Of a stretch of DNA of 64,000 bases, positions 26,205-35,690 are shown in pieces. Origin of the DNA: Nocardia abscessus NBRC 100374 (GTDB taxonomy: Bacteria; Actinomycetota; Actinomycetes; Mycobacteriales; Mycobacteriaceae); contig NZ_BAFP01000272.1 in NCBI RefSeq assembly GCF_000308455.1, positions 62,001 to 126,000 on the forward strand, written 5' to 3'. Position 1 is the first letter of the stretch; each line of letters starts with the position of its first letter. Under the pieces are notes generated by a model. The model had not been told where the DNA came from, did not search any database, and saw only the letters and a program-made list of their open reading frames with translations. The position numbers were made by a program, and so were the translations under genes.

Positions 26205-26900
26205 TCAGTGCGCCGACCGCTGACTGCGCCACGCGCGCAGCGGCTCGCCCATCAGTACGTCCCCGTGGCCGACGCAGACGATATCGACGTCCAGTGCGGT
26301 CAACCGATGCGCGGCTGCGTCGACGGCCGTGCTGTCGAGGTTGAACACGCCCGGCATGGTGACACCGCGAAGGTTGGCCAGCGTGTCACCGGTGAACAGC
26401 ACACGGTGATGTGGCAGATGCAACGCCAGACTGCCTTCGGTGTGTCCAGGGACAGCGAGGATTTCGGCGCCGCCGCCGAAGTCGAGCACCTCGCCGCCGC
26501 GTAGCTCGCGGTGCACCGGGGCCGGGCGCGGAGGTGTGCCCGGTTCCAGAGCCTCGGCGATCGGACGTTCCCAATCGCGCAACACCGGCGCCGGCTGTGG
26601 ACGTTCGCCGCGCACGATATCGGCATCGGCGTGATGGGCCCAGATCTCGGCTCCCCATTCGGCGAGGTCGGCTGCTGAGCCGATGTGGTCGTCATGGGCA
26701 TGGGTGAGTATCACCCGCCGCACCTGGTCGGCGCCGAAACCCAAGGCGCGCAGCCCTTGCTCGATCTCTGCGGCGGCCCCCGGCAGACTGCTGTCGATCA
26801 GCGTCACCTCCGCTCCGTCGTTCCACACGTAGACGTTGAGGTCGTTCACCTCGGCAAACCGTAGCGCCCCGAGCTGCGGCAATACAGATACGATTTCCAC
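26205..26900 (-). CDS. MBL-fold metallo-hydrolase
   Basis: A 231-residue metallo-beta-lactamase-fold enzyme with the dinuclear metal motif THAHDDHIGSA and downstream ligands in VPGHTEGSLALHL, FTGDT and VGHGD. It hydrolyses an unknown ester, thioester or similar substrate in the cytosol. GTG 26900 gives a start just before the conserved strand VSVLPQLGALRF; upstream in-frame sequence looks non-coding, and no strong ribosome-binding site is visible. Confidence 0.85.
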   Translation of the reverse strand: MEIVSVLPQLGALRFAEVNDLNVYVWNDGAEVTLIDSSLPGAAAEIEQGLRALGFGADQVRRVILTHAHDDHIGSAADLAEWGAEIWAHHADADIVRGERPQPAPVLRDWERPIAEALEPGTPPRPAPVHRELRGGEVLDFGGGAEILAVPGHTEGSLALHLPHHRVLFTGDTLANLRGVTMPGVFNLDSTAVDAAAHRLTALDVDIVCVGHGDVLMGEPLRAWRSQRSAH

Positions 26901-27314
26901 TCTCGGAAATCTACTGAGGACCAGCTCGTCCGCCCCACGCGATCTGCTCTGGGCAGAAAACACCCGTCGACACCGGACGCCGAACTCACAGATTCCCGCC
27001 ACGACCGCCGGGAACCCTGGGCATGGCCTCCATCGAATAGCTGCTGCTGGCCACCGACCGCCCGAACAACTCGGAGAAGATCCTTGGGCTCGATTGTGGA
27101 TCGCTTCTGCTTGGTCGAGGGACCCACCAATTATCAACTGCGGCAACATATCTGGGCGGGTAAGTAGCAGTAGCTCGAAACGAGTGGGCGGCTCGGCGAA
27201 GCTACCGCCGGGCTCCCTTGGCTGGCCGGTGTCGGTGCGGGACGTTATGATCATCGCGATGACGACTCATTCTGTTCAAAGATTGGGGGTTCCATTCGTG
27301 CAAGGTGAGTGCTG
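26901..27314. other. 414-base gap upstream of AAA/VWA cassette
   Basis: Between the divergent MBL and cassette genes. On the minus strand around 27022-27100 one frame reads IEPKDLLRVVRAVGGQ, reminiscent of the end of a NarL-type receiver domain, but nothing else of such a gene is present. The last 60 bases probably hold the cassette promoter. Confidence 0.3.
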
Positions 27315-28715
27315 ATGCTCACTCACATCGCGAATGGGGACGACTCCCGTTTTTCCTTCTGGCTGCGTGTGCGTGAGTTCGCCGTGCCGCCCACCATGAT
27401 CGAGACCGCTACCGCCCGCCGTCGCGTGGGCGACTGGGCGGGCGCGTGCGCCGCCGCAGGCTTCGATGTCGATTTCAGTTTGCGGTCGGTGGCGCGTAGC
27501 CACGGGCACGAACTCGCGGCTCGAATCCGGTCCGATCTCCGCCATCTGGCTCCTGACCTGTTGCGCTGGCATCTGCCGAGGGTTGCTCCGGACGGGTTGT
27601 TGCGACCAGGTCTGACCATCGCCTTGGCGCGGTACGACGTGGCACCGGACCAGCGCGGCGGCGCGCATCCCATACAGCTCGTCGTTCGAACCGCGCCGGC
27701 TTGGGCGGATGCCGGTCAGCGGATCAGTCTCGCGCTGTGGGACGGATCCGCCACCGGGCCCGGAACCAGCTTCCATCCGCATCCTCGTCCCAACCGGCGT
27801 TTCCGCCTGGATCTCCATCGCCACCTGTGGGACGCGCGGAGGATCGATGAGCTGGGGACGCGGTCCGGGGCGCAGCGGCCCGGAGACGACCGCCCGATGC
27901 CGGACTCCGAGCTGCTCGCCACGGTGCCGCAAGTCCACCGCTGCGCCGTTGACCGATGGGCGGCGGAGGCGGAAATTCTCCGCCACGCCGAGGGGCGGCG
28001 TAGCAATACTTTTGTCGTGCGGTTCGGGGCCCGGCAACGGTTGATCCTGGACGTGGATGCCGACGGCGCCGGACCGCCCGTGGTGCGGATCGCGTCGGGA
28101 TACCCGGCCGGCGGCGTCTCCGCGCTGCCGGTCCTGCCCGACGCGGCGACCTGGGTGCTGCCTGATCTGGAACTGATCCGCACCGGCGCGATAGCGGCCG
28201 ATCGGCTGCATCCGCTGGTCGCCTCGGCACTGGTACCCGACTGCTCGCCGACCGAGGCATCCCGCCTCCCGGACCGGGCAGGTCAACCGCGCGTCGTGCA
28301 GTGCAGGGGAGAACAGCACCGGATCGGACTGGTCAACGGGGTCTTGTCCGCGCTGGACCACGACCGGGCCGAGATCCGGCGGGAGGAACTGCTGGTCGCC
28401 CTGACCGGCACTCCGCTGCCTTGCCTGCGGGCTATTGACGAGGCGCACCGGCGTCCGGACTGTCTTGTTGGCGTCCGGGAGCGTTTGGACCATGGCGACA
28501 CCGCCGGCGCGCTGGCCATCGTAGCGGGACTGCTCGGTACCGACGCATCACTGCGCGACGGTGCTCTGCGCGACGAACTCGAAACGTCCGCGCAACGGCG
28601 AATCACCTATGGACTGTTCAGAGCAGGCCTGTCCGAACCCGGAATCGGCCGCATTCCCCCGGTTCGCCGTCCACGCGACCGACGCGCGCACCCGCGCCAC
28701 GCGACGTCGCACTGA
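27315..28715 (+). CDS. First gene of AAA/VWA cassette, unknown protein
   Basis: A 466-residue protein I cannot assign to a named domain. It is soluble, Arg/Leu-rich and has no signal peptide. Conserved-looking blocks are TARRRVGDWAGACAAAGFDV near the N-terminus and DLRHLAPDLLRWHLPRVAP near residue 80. The middle carries a beta-rich stretch (NTFVVRFGARQRLILDVDAD). It is followed after 47 bases by the AAA ATPase and then the HExxH/VWA protein, all on one strand, and is likely the adaptor or substrate-recognition part. ATG 27315 has AAGGTG upstream; GTG 27309 is an alternative. Confidence 0.72.
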   Translation: MLTHIANGDDSRFSFWLRVREFAVPPTMIETATARRRVGDWAGACAAAGFDVDFSLRSVARSHGHELAARIRSDLRHLAPDLLRWHLPRVAPDGLLRPGLTIALARYDVAPDQRGGAHPIQLVVRTAPAWADAGQRISLALWDGSATGPGTSFHPHPRPNRRFRLDLHRHLWDARRIDELGTRSGAQRPGDDRPMPDSELLATVPQVHRCAVDRWAAEAEILRHAEGRRSNTFVVRFGARQRLILDVDADGAGPPVVRIASGYPAGGVSALPVLPDAATWVLPDLELIRTGAIAADRLHPLVASALVPDCSPTEASRLPDRAGQPRVVQCRGEQHRIGLVNGVLSALDHDRAEIRREELLVALTGTPLPCLRAIDEAHRRPDCLVGVRERLDHGDTAGALAIVAGLLGTDASLRDGALRDELETSAQRRITYGLFRAGLSEPGIGRIPPVRRPRDRRAHPRHATSH

Positions 28716-28762
28716 CTCGGCGATTTCGTCCCACATCCACTCGACCCCCGAGGTGATCACAC

Positions 28763-30004
28763 ATGCTTGCTGCTGTCCGCACATCCGCCGATCCGGCCCA
28801 CCCCTCCCAGCTCGACGTCGCCGACGAGTTGCTGACTCTGCTGCGCGAGGTAACCACCGAACCCCGCCCCGACACCCAACTCGAAGCCCTGGCACTGGCC
28901 GTGGCCGCCGACCTACCGGTTCTCCTGTGGGGTGAACCGGGGATCGGGAAGACCGCGGCCCTGACCCAGCTCGCCGCCGACCTGGACCTACCGCTGACCA
29001 CGGTAATCGCGAGTGTGCATGAGCCGTCGGACTTCTCGGGCCTGCCCATCATCGGAGACGATCCCGCCCAGAACGGCGTCCCGATGGCTCCGCCGGACTG
29101 GGCCGTACGACTCGTCCGGGCCGGCCGCGGACTGCTGTTCCTGGACGAGCTGTCCACCGCGCCGCCCGCTGTGCAAGCCGCCCTGCTCCGTCTGGTGCTG
29201 GAGCGGCGGATCGGCAACATCCAACTGCCGCGCGGTGTCCGGATCGTGGCCGCGGCCAACCCGCGATCTTCGGCGGCCGATGGCTGGGAGCTGAGCCCGC
29301 CGCTGGCCAACCGATTCGTGCACCTGCAATGGACCCACGATCACGACGTCGTCGTTCGCGGCCTCGGCGGGACCTGGCCCCATGCGACCCTGCCGCGGCT
29401 GGCTCCGGAGAAATTGAGCGAGGCGGTGGCTTTCGCACGCCGCGCGGTGTGTGTGCTCCTCGCGGCCCGTCCCGCTCTCGTGCACCAACTCCCCAGCGCT
29501 GAAACGCGCCGGGGCGGTCCCTGGCCGTCGCCTCGAAGCTGGGAGATGACACTGTGGCTGATCGCCTTCGCCACCGCGGCCGGCTCATCTCGCGAGGTGC
29601 TTTCCCTGCTGGTCCGGGGCACGGTGGGCGATGGGCCGGGCTTCGAACTGCTGGCCGGCCTGGACCGGATGGACCTCCCGGACCCGGAGGCGCTGCTCGC
29701 CGATCCGGCGGGCGCTGCCTTGCCCGAGCGAGGGGATCTGCGCCAGGCCGTGCTCGACGGTGTTGTGGCGGCGGTCCGTAAACGCCCGGAAAAATCCCGC
29801 TGGGATGCGGCATGGGCGCTTTTGGTGAAGGCTTTGGAAACCGGAGCCCCGGATCTGATCGTCGTTCCCGCAACCACTCTCGCCACGCTGCGCCGAGACC
29901 ACTGGGACGTGCCTGCGGCGATCGAGGAACTCGCCGGAGTGGTATCGGTGTCCCAGGAAGCGGATCAGGCAGCCGACCGTGTCGCCGCGAAGGCAGGCCG
30001 ATGA
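28763..30004 (+). CDS. MoxR-like AAA ATPase
   Basis: A 413-residue ATPase. Walker A GEPGIGKT is at residues 57-64 and Walker B LLFLDE at about 124-129, followed by the helix LSTAPPAVQAALLRLVLE and sensor-1 IVAAANPRS, all in the MoxR/dynein-related AAA style. MoxR proteins usually work with a VWA-domain protein to remodel or metal-load targets; the next gene supplies that partner and overlaps by four bases (ATGA). Confidence 0.9.
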   Translation: MLAAVRTSADPAHPSQLDVADELLTLLREVTTEPRPDTQLEALALAVAADLPVLLWGEPGIGKTAALTQLAADLDLPLTTVIASVHEPSDFSGLPIIGDDPAQNGVPMAPPDWAVRLVRAGRGLLFLDELSTAPPAVQAALLRLVLERRIGNIQLPRGVRIVAAANPRSSAADGWELSPPLANRFVHLQWTHDHDVVVRGLGGTWPHATLPRLAPEKLSEAVAFARRAVCVLLAARPALVHQLPSAETRRGGPWPSPRSWEMTLWLIAFATAAGSSREVLSLLVRGTVGDGPGFELLAGLDRMDLPDPEALLADPAGAALPERGDLRQAVLDGVVAAVRKRPEKSRWDAAWALLVKALETGAPDLIVVPATTLATLRRDHWDVPAAIEELAGVVSVSQEADQAADRVAAKAGR

Positions 30005-31239
30005 CCGCGACCGCACCGCGGACGCTGGACCGCGACAAGCTCTTCGCCGCCCGATTGCACGCCGCCAGGGTCCGGCCCTATCTGGCGACCGCCCTGTTCG
30101 CCCTGTGCGTGGTCGAGTCGCGCCGAGTACCGACGATGGGCGTCGACCGGCACTGGCGGTGCTACGTTTCGCCGGTGTTCGTGGACCGGACTTCGGTGGA
30201 GGACCTGGCCGGAGTGTGGGTGCACGAGGTGTCGCATCTGCTGCGCGACCATCACGCTCGCAGCGACCGATTCGCCCGGCAACACGACCTGACCGGCCCG
30301 GCGGAACGACTGCGTATGAACATCGCCGCAGACTGCGAAATCAACGACGACGCATTCGGTGACGGGCTGGCTCAGCCCGAGGACGCTGTCACGCCCGCGT
30401 CCTTGGGGCTGCCCGAAGGGGAGCTGATGGAGGACTACCTGCGTGAGTTCCGGCTCGGACCGAATACACAGGGCATAGCCTGGCTCGACTGTGGCAGCGG
30501 CGCCGACGGATTGGAACGTGAGTGGGAACTGGGAGCGGACGGTGCCGACGGCCTCAGCGAACAGGAAAGAGACGCCGTCCGGTTCCGGGTGGCGCAGGGC
30601 ATCATCGGCCGTCCGGGCAACGCGTCCAAAGGGTGGCAGCGCTGGGCGGAAGAGGCGTTCCACCCGCCGCAGCCATGGCGCGAGCTGCTGGGAGCGGCCA
30701 TGCGCTCGGCGGTCTCCGGCGCCGGTGCGGGCGAGGACTACACCTATCGTCGGCCGGCCCGGCGCTCGGCTGGAGTGCCCGGCGTGGTGCTGCCGAGTCT
30801 GCGGCGAACGCCCCCTCGGGTCTCGGTGCTCATCGACACCTCGGGATCGGTCAGTGACACCGAACTGGGCAGCGCGCTCCTCGAAGTGGCCGCCATCTCC
30901 CGCGCCGTGGGCGGCCGCCGCGACCTGGTCACCGTGCTACCGTGCGACGCGGCGGCGAGGATCGTGCACCCGCTGTGTCGAGCCGAGCGAATACCGCTGG
31001 TGGGCGGCGGGGGCACGGACTTGCGTACGGGCATCGCCAAGGCGCTGCGAGCCCAACCCGGCCCCGATGTCCTCGTGATTCTGACCGATGGCCAGACACC
31101 CTGGCCGACCAGACGGCCACCGTGCCGGACAGTGGTGGGCCTGTTCCGTCGGCAGCACGCCGCTTCCTGGCGCGAACACGATCCCGATTACGTTCCGGAC
31201 GCGCCGCCCGCATGGGCACGAGTAGTCGATATCGGGTAG
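30001..31239 (+). CDS. HExxH peptidase-like/VWA protein (DUF2201 type)
   Basis: A 412-residue two-part protein. The N-terminal DUF2201-type domain has a zinc-peptidase-like motif HEVSH at residues 75-79 (GVWVHEVSHLLRDHHA) and a further acidic site (NIAADCEIND). The C-terminal VWA-like domain has a complete-looking MIDAS: DTSGS at 279-283, a Thr in GGGGTDLRTGI and Asp in ILTDGQ. ATG 30001 overlaps the ATPase stop. This pairs with the MoxR ATPase as effector; whether it is an active protease is untested. Confidence 0.87.
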   Translation: MTATAPRTLDRDKLFAARLHAARVRPYLATALFALCVVESRRVPTMGVDRHWRCYVSPVFVDRTSVEDLAGVWVHEVSHLLRDHHARSDRFARQHDLTGPAERLRMNIAADCEINDDAFGDGLAQPEDAVTPASLGLPEGELMEDYLREFRLGPNTQGIAWLDCGSGADGLEREWELGADGADGLSEQERDAVRFRVAQGIIGRPGNASKGWQRWAEEAFHPPQPWRELLGAAMRSAVSGAGAGEDYTYRRPARRSAGVPGVVLPSLRRTPPRVSVLIDTSGSVSDTELGSALLEVAAISRAVGGRRDLVTVLPCDAAARIVHPLCRAERIPLVGGGGTDLRTGIAKALRAQPGPDVLVILTDGQTPWPTRRPPCRTVVGLFRRQHAASWREHDPDYVPDAPPAWARVVDIG

Positions 31240-31408
31240 GCGCCCGCCGCTCGGGGGCTGCGGGAGCCGACGACAACTTATCGGCCTCCGTGGCCGACTG
31301 TGCGTTGCGCGTGATGTGCGATCGAAATCGTGCGGCTTGCGAATCGGGCGTCCGAGCTCGACAATGACGGGTTGATATCGGGTGGGGAACGCGAGGAGAA
31401 CGATCCAA

Positions 31409-31786
31409 ATGCCATACGCCGTAGTGGGTTTGATCACCCTCATGCTGTGGGTCTACTGCATGATCGACGTGATCATGGCACCCGAAGCGGAGATCCGGCA
31501 GCTGCCCAAGGGCCTGTGGTTGGTGATCGTGCTCTTTGTCCCCACGATCGGAGCGATTCTGTGGCTGGTGCTGGGCCGACCGCCGAGCGTGCCCCGACGG
31601 CCGGGGACAAGCCGATACCCGGAGTACGATCGCCCGGGTCGTTACGTGCCGCAGAATCCGGCTGCCGATGAGGAGTTTCTGCGAGGATTGCGGGAGCGCG
31701 CAGAACAACAGCGGCGCGAAGCGCGGCGGCAGGAGCAGCAACGTCAGGCCGAGGCGGAACAGCGCCGGGCGGACGAAGAGCCGTAG
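31409..31786 (+). CDS. PLDc_N-type small membrane protein
   Basis: A 125-residue protein with two N-terminal transmembrane helices (AVVGLITLMLWVYCMIDVI and LWLVIVLFVPTIGAILWLV) matching the phospholipase-D-nuclease N-terminal domain, which is usually a stand-alone membrane module. The C-terminus is a charged Arg/Glu/Gln helix (ERAEQQRREARRQEQQRQ). ATG 31409 follows GAGGAGA. Confidence 0.85.
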   Translation: MPYAVVGLITLMLWVYCMIDVIMAPEAEIRQLPKGLWLVIVLFVPTIGAILWLVLGRPPSVPRRPGTSRYPEYDRPGRYVPQNPAADEEFLRGLRERAEQQRREARRQEQQRQAEAEQRRADEEP

Positions 31787-31943
31787 AACATACGGCCGCC
31801 GCGGCCGCCCGACCCCCGTCACCAGCACCCGGCGACTCGTCTCCGGATCATGCGGACGGCAAGGGAGCGGGTCATACCGGGCCCTGGCGATTGTGGCCCG
31901 CGTCAGGGCGCGAGAAAAGGTGAGGGGATGGGTGTGCGCTGGG

Positions 31944-33155
31944 TCAGTTCGCGGGGGATCCGAGCAGTACGGGAAGAGTGAGGGGTCCGCTGGTGATGAA
32001 CTGCGGGCTGTGCGGGATCAGGGCGGGGTCACACGCCAGGCTCAGGCGAGGGAACGCGTCGAACAGCGCGGACAACGCGATCCGGGTTTCGAGCCGAGCC
32101 AGCGGTGCGCCGAGGCAGAAGTGCGGTCCGTGACCGAACGCCAGTTGGTCGTGGTGATCGTGCTCGATGTCGAAGACATCGGCGTCGGGATACCGTCGTA
32201 AATCCCGTCCGACCCCGGCGAACCATCCGACGATGGCGCCGGCGGGGATGTCGACCCCGGCGATGCTGACATCCCGCAGCGCGTAGCGGTTGAACATCAC
32301 GCAGGCTGACGAACGGAAACGCAGTGCCTCCTCCACCACATCCGTCCACCGGTCCTCGGCACGGGCCTTGGCGAGTTGCTCGGGATGGGTGCACAACGCG
32401 ATGACCGCGGTGCCCAGCAGGTGCACTGTCGTCTCGTGTCCGGCGATGATGAGCAGCCACAACGTTTGCACCAGTTCCTCGTCGCCCAAACGGTTTTCGG
32501 CGTTGGCCCGCAGCAGGGCCGAGGTCAGGTCATCACCGGGAGCGCGCCGCTTGCGGTCGAGCAGTTCGGTGAGGTAGACCAGCATTTCCTCCACCGCGGT
32601 CTTCGTTTCGTCGCCTGTGCTGGTGTGTGACACGACCGTCGTGGTCCAGCGCCGGATCTGTGCTCGTTCGGCCGCAGGCACCCCGAACAGTTCGCAGATC
32701 ACGCGTACCGGTAGGGGTGTCGTGAAGTGGGAAACCAGATCGACTTCGGTATCGCGATCGCGGAGGTCGTCGAGGAGTTCGCCGGTGATCTGCCGAATTC
32801 GCGGTTCCAGCGCGGCCACCCGGCCGGGGGTGAACGCTTGGCCGATCGTTCTGCGCAACCGGCGGTGATCGTCCCCGTCCTTGTTGAGCATGTGATCGAT
32901 ATCGGTCAACGCACGTAGGGGCCAGTCCGCCGGGATGGTTCCGTCGTGCAACGCGGGGCAGTTGCGGGCGTTCTTGCTGAACAGTGTGCCGTCGCCGGCA
33001 AGGACTTCGCGCACGGCCTGGTGACCGACCGCGAGCCAGGCCGCGACCGCGCCGGGCAACTCGATCGGGACCACCTGGCCCCGTTGGCGGATGCGCTCAT
33101 AGGTGTCGAAGATGGATTCTCCAGCGGTGGGCAGTTGGATCACGGCTTCGGTCAT
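31944..33155 (-). CDS. Cytochrome P450
   Basis: A 403-residue soluble bacterial P450. The I-helix oxygen-activation motif is AGHETT, the K-helix ExxR is in EEALRFRS, and the heme-binding segment is FGHGPHFCLGA with Cys347 as thiolate ligand. GGGAG precedes ATG 33155. No ferredoxin or reductase gene is adjacent, so its electron donor is encoded elsewhere. Substrate unknown; the sequence resembles P450s of actinomycete secondary metabolism. Confidence 0.92.
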   Translation of the reverse strand: MTEAVIQLPTAGESIFDTYERIRQRGQVVPIELPGAVAAWLAVGHQAVREVLAGDGTLFSKNARNCPALHDGTIPADWPLRALTDIDHMLNKDGDDHRRLRRTIGQAFTPGRVAALEPRIRQITGELLDDLRDRDTEVDLVSHFTTPLPVRVICELFGVPAAERAQIRRWTTTVVSHTSTGDETKTAVEEMLVYLTELLDRKRRAPGDDLTSALLRANAENRLGDEELVQTLWLLIIAGHETTVHLLGTAVIALCTHPEQLAKARAEDRWTDVVEEALRFRSSACVMFNRYALRDVSIAGVDIPAGAIVGWFAGVGRDLRRYPDADVFDIEHDHHDQLAFGHGPHFCLGAPLARLETRIALSALFDAFPRLSLACDPALIPHSPQFITSGPLTLPVLLGSPAN

Positions 33156-33436
33156 GTCGTCTCCCAAAATCGCGAACAGGTGGCGCGCACGCAGCCGGGT
33201 CGGGCGCGGTGCCAAATGAGTGTGGACCACGGCTCTGCGCTGCTTCGACCGAACCGGAATCCTCTGCCCCGGAACGGAATTTCGCGGAACGAAACCGATG
33301 GACGGTGGCCGTTCGGGACTGGTTGCGCCCGGACCATGAGGAAGCCAGGTCTCGAGCAGCCGTGCCAGCCGGACCGACCTCTGTCGGGGATGCGCCGCAC
33401 CGATGAGTTCGTCGGCCCCGTGTCGTCTTACCGAGT

Positions 33437-33832
33437 ATGACTACACCCACAATCGGCAGTCTGTTGTTGTCCAGCACCGATCCGGCCCGTCTGCGTGATT
33501 GGTATGCGGCGGTCTTCGCGCCGAAGGTCGACCGTACGCCCGGCGAGCCCGGCTACGATGTGCTGGACTTCGGCGGTTTCTACGTGATGATCGACAGCCG
33601 CGACGACGTCGGGGCGGCGAACCCCGAACCGGGCCGAATGATCCTGAACGTCGATGTGGACGACGCCCGGGCGATAGCCGCTCGCATCGATGACCTCGGT
33701 GGACGATGGCTGGCCGAGCTCGACGATCGAGACGGCAGCCTGTTCGCCACCGCGATCGACCCTGATGGCAACTATGTTCAACTCATTCAGCTGAGCCCGC
33801 AGCATCGGGCTGCGATGACCGAGAGGGGCTAG
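33437..33832 (+). CDS. VOC family protein
   Basis: A 131-residue glyoxalase-fold protein (SLLLSSTDPARLRDWYAAVF at the start, FATAIDPDGNYVQLIQL at the end). The stop overlaps the start region of a second VOC gene, so the two are co-transcribed and may form a heterodimer or act on related substrates. Role within the superfamily not inferable. Confidence 0.83.
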   Translation: MTTPTIGSLLLSSTDPARLRDWYAAVFAPKVDRTPGEPGYDVLDFGGFYVMIDSRDDVGAANPEPGRMILNVDVDDARAIAARIDDLGGRWLAELDDRDGSLFATAIDPDGNYVQLIQLSPQHRAAMTERG

Positions 33833-33834
33833 TG

Positions 33835-34203
33835 ATGCTCACCGACAGCAACGCGTTCAGTGGATTCTCGGTAGACGACATCGAGGCGGCCAAGACGTTC
33901 TACGCCGAGACGCTGGGGATACGGGTCGCCGAGGAGAACGGGATGCTCCAGCTGCACCTCGGCGGTGGGGGCACGGTGCTGGTGTACCCGAAACCGGACC
34001 ACACACCCGCGACGTTCACCGTATTGAACTTCCCGGTCTCCGACATCGAGGCGGCTGTCGACGAACTCATCCGCCGCAACGTGCGCTTCGAACGCTACGA
34101 ATTCGCCGAGCAGGACGAGAAAGGCATCCACCGCGGAGGCGGCCCCCTGATCGCCTGGTTCACCGACCCCGCGGGCAACGTCCTGTCCGTCCTGCAGCAG
34201 TAA
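33835..34203 (+). CDS. VOC family protein, second of pair
   Basis: A 122-residue glyoxalase-fold protein with FSVDDIEAAKTFYAETLG at the start and IAWFTDPAGNVLSVLQQ at the end. ATG 33835 is preceded by GAGAGGGG; GTG 33832 would overlap the previous stop. It is only distantly similar to its neighbour. A weak 6-bp hairpin (34206-34228) follows. Confidence 0.83.
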   Translation: MLTDSNAFSGFSVDDIEAAKTFYAETLGIRVAEENGMLQLHLGGGGTVLVYPKPDHTPATFTVLNFPVSDIEAAVDELIRRNVRFERYEFAEQDEKGIHRGGGPLIAWFTDPAGNVLSVLQQ

Positions 34204-34399
34204 CGCTCCGGACACGGCACCTCCGGAGGCCTATCCGAGGCAGGCGGCGGGTGGGTCGGCGCGGTGAGCTGCGAACCGCACGCCGACCTCAGGCGTCCAG
34301 GTCATCCGCCACCATCGCCGCCAGGGCAACCCGAGCACAGCACGCCACGCACGATGTCGGTGTGCTGACAGCGAACAGATAATCGGTTGCCTATTGGCG

Positions 34400-35551
34400 A
34401 TGGTGGCGGATGCAATGTCCGGCATGGTCACCCAGGGACGCCCGCCATGGCGAGATGAGACGAACGCGGAGCGGACTGACGGATCATCCATCCGGATCGG
34501 CGCTCTCGTTCCGCTGACCCGGCCTGGCTGGGTCGAGGCAGGCCGGCACTTGCTCGCTGGACTCGAGCTGGCCGTTCGCGAAGTCAATGAGGCCGGCGGG
34601 ATCGCCGGAAGACCACTCGAGCTGGTGGTCCGAGATACCGCGGCTGATCCACAGAAGGCCGCGGCGGCCGTAGACGAATTGGCACACCTGGGCGTGGCTG
34701 CCTTGGCGGGGGAGTACCACAGCGTCGTCGCACGCGCCGCTGCCGCCAGGGCCGACGCCCTCGGCCTGCCGTTCCTCTGCTCGTCAGCGGTTCTCGACGC
34801 GCTCACCGAACGGCCCACGAAATGGGTCGCGCGCCTCGCCCCACCGCAGTCCCACGGCTGGCAGATCTACGCGGACTTCCTCCTCGGCGCGGGCCACAGT
34901 CGAATCGCCGTAGCAGTCGAGTCGAGTGTCTACTGGGCAGCTGGGTCCCGCATTCTGCGGGATCACCTCGCTCCACGCGGCGGCACCGTCATCGAACTCG
35001 ACATGCGCGCGCTCGCCTCCACAGCCGTGTGCGACGAACTCGTGGACAAGCGCGCGACAGCCCTCGTTCTTCTGGTCGGCCACCCGGAGCCGGCAGTGTC
35101 GATCGTCAGGTCCGTCCGTCGTGACCAGCGTCTCGCCGAGATCATGATCGGTGCTCCGGCCGGGCAACCGGAGTTCGCCGAATGGGCGAGGTTGCTGGGT
35201 GACGACAGCGCCGCGATCCCGTTCTTGCGCTACCTGCCCGAGCGTCTCAGCTCACTCGGTGCACGAGTCGAGGCGGCCCTCCGCGCGCGGCTGGCCGAAG
35301 CGCCCTCCTTTGTCGCCTTCGAGGGCTACGACACGGTTGCCGTCCTCGCCGATGTGCTGCGTTCTCACGGCGCGGATCGGGCGCGCATTGCCGAAGCCTG
35401 GTCGCGCGTTGCGGTCGAAGGCGCCCGCGGGCAGATTCGGTTCTCCCGAACGCCAGGCATCAGCGTTTGGCAATGGGCTCGGACGCCCATCCAAGTCGTC
35501 GATCGTGATCCGGCGGGACCCGATCGCTTTCGAATCCTTCACGCCAACTGA
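34400..35551 (+). CDS. Periplasmic-binding-protein-like, no signal peptide
   Basis: A ~383-residue protein with the type I periplasmic-binding fold of branched-chain amino-acid receptors (IRIGALVPLTRPGWVEAGRH, LELAVREVNEAGGIAGRPLEL, FEGYDTVAVLADVL). It has no signal peptide or lipobox and no transporter gene beside it, so it is probably cytosolic and may act as a ligand sensor like AmiC rather than a transport receptor. The start is uncertain: TTG 34394, ATG 34400 and ATG 34415 are all possible. Confidence 0.78.
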   Translation: MVADAMSGMVTQGRPPWRDETNAERTDGSSIRIGALVPLTRPGWVEAGRHLLAGLELAVREVNEAGGIAGRPLELVVRDTAADPQKAAAAVDELAHLGVAALAGEYHSVVARAAAARADALGLPFLCSSAVLDALTERPTKWVARLAPPQSHGWQIYADFLLGAGHSRIAVAVESSVYWAAGSRILRDHLAPRGGTVIELDMRALASTAVCDELVDKRATALVLLVGHPEPAVSIVRSVRRDQRLAEIMIGAPAGQPEFAEWARLLGDDSAAIPFLRYLPERLSSLGARVEAALRARLAEAPSFVAFEGYDTVAVLADVLRSHGADRARIAEAWSRVAVEGARGQIRFSRTPGISVWQWARTPIQVVDRDPAGPDRFRILHAN

Positions 35552-35690
35552 GAGATCAGGAAGGTCTCCCAGTGCCCAGATCCGTCCAAAATCGGGGCTG
35601 TCTACTTTATGGCAAATTCACTGCAATTGCGCGCACCGGAGGATGGGTAGCGGGGCGACACGGACGAAGCGGTGATCTGCCGGTACTGAA

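Noticed and set aside
26836..27315. Plus-strand 159-residue frame before the AAA cassette
   Set aside because: No ribosome-binding site or conserved motif, and composition typical of non-coding sequence; only a faint receiver-like stretch on the other strand.
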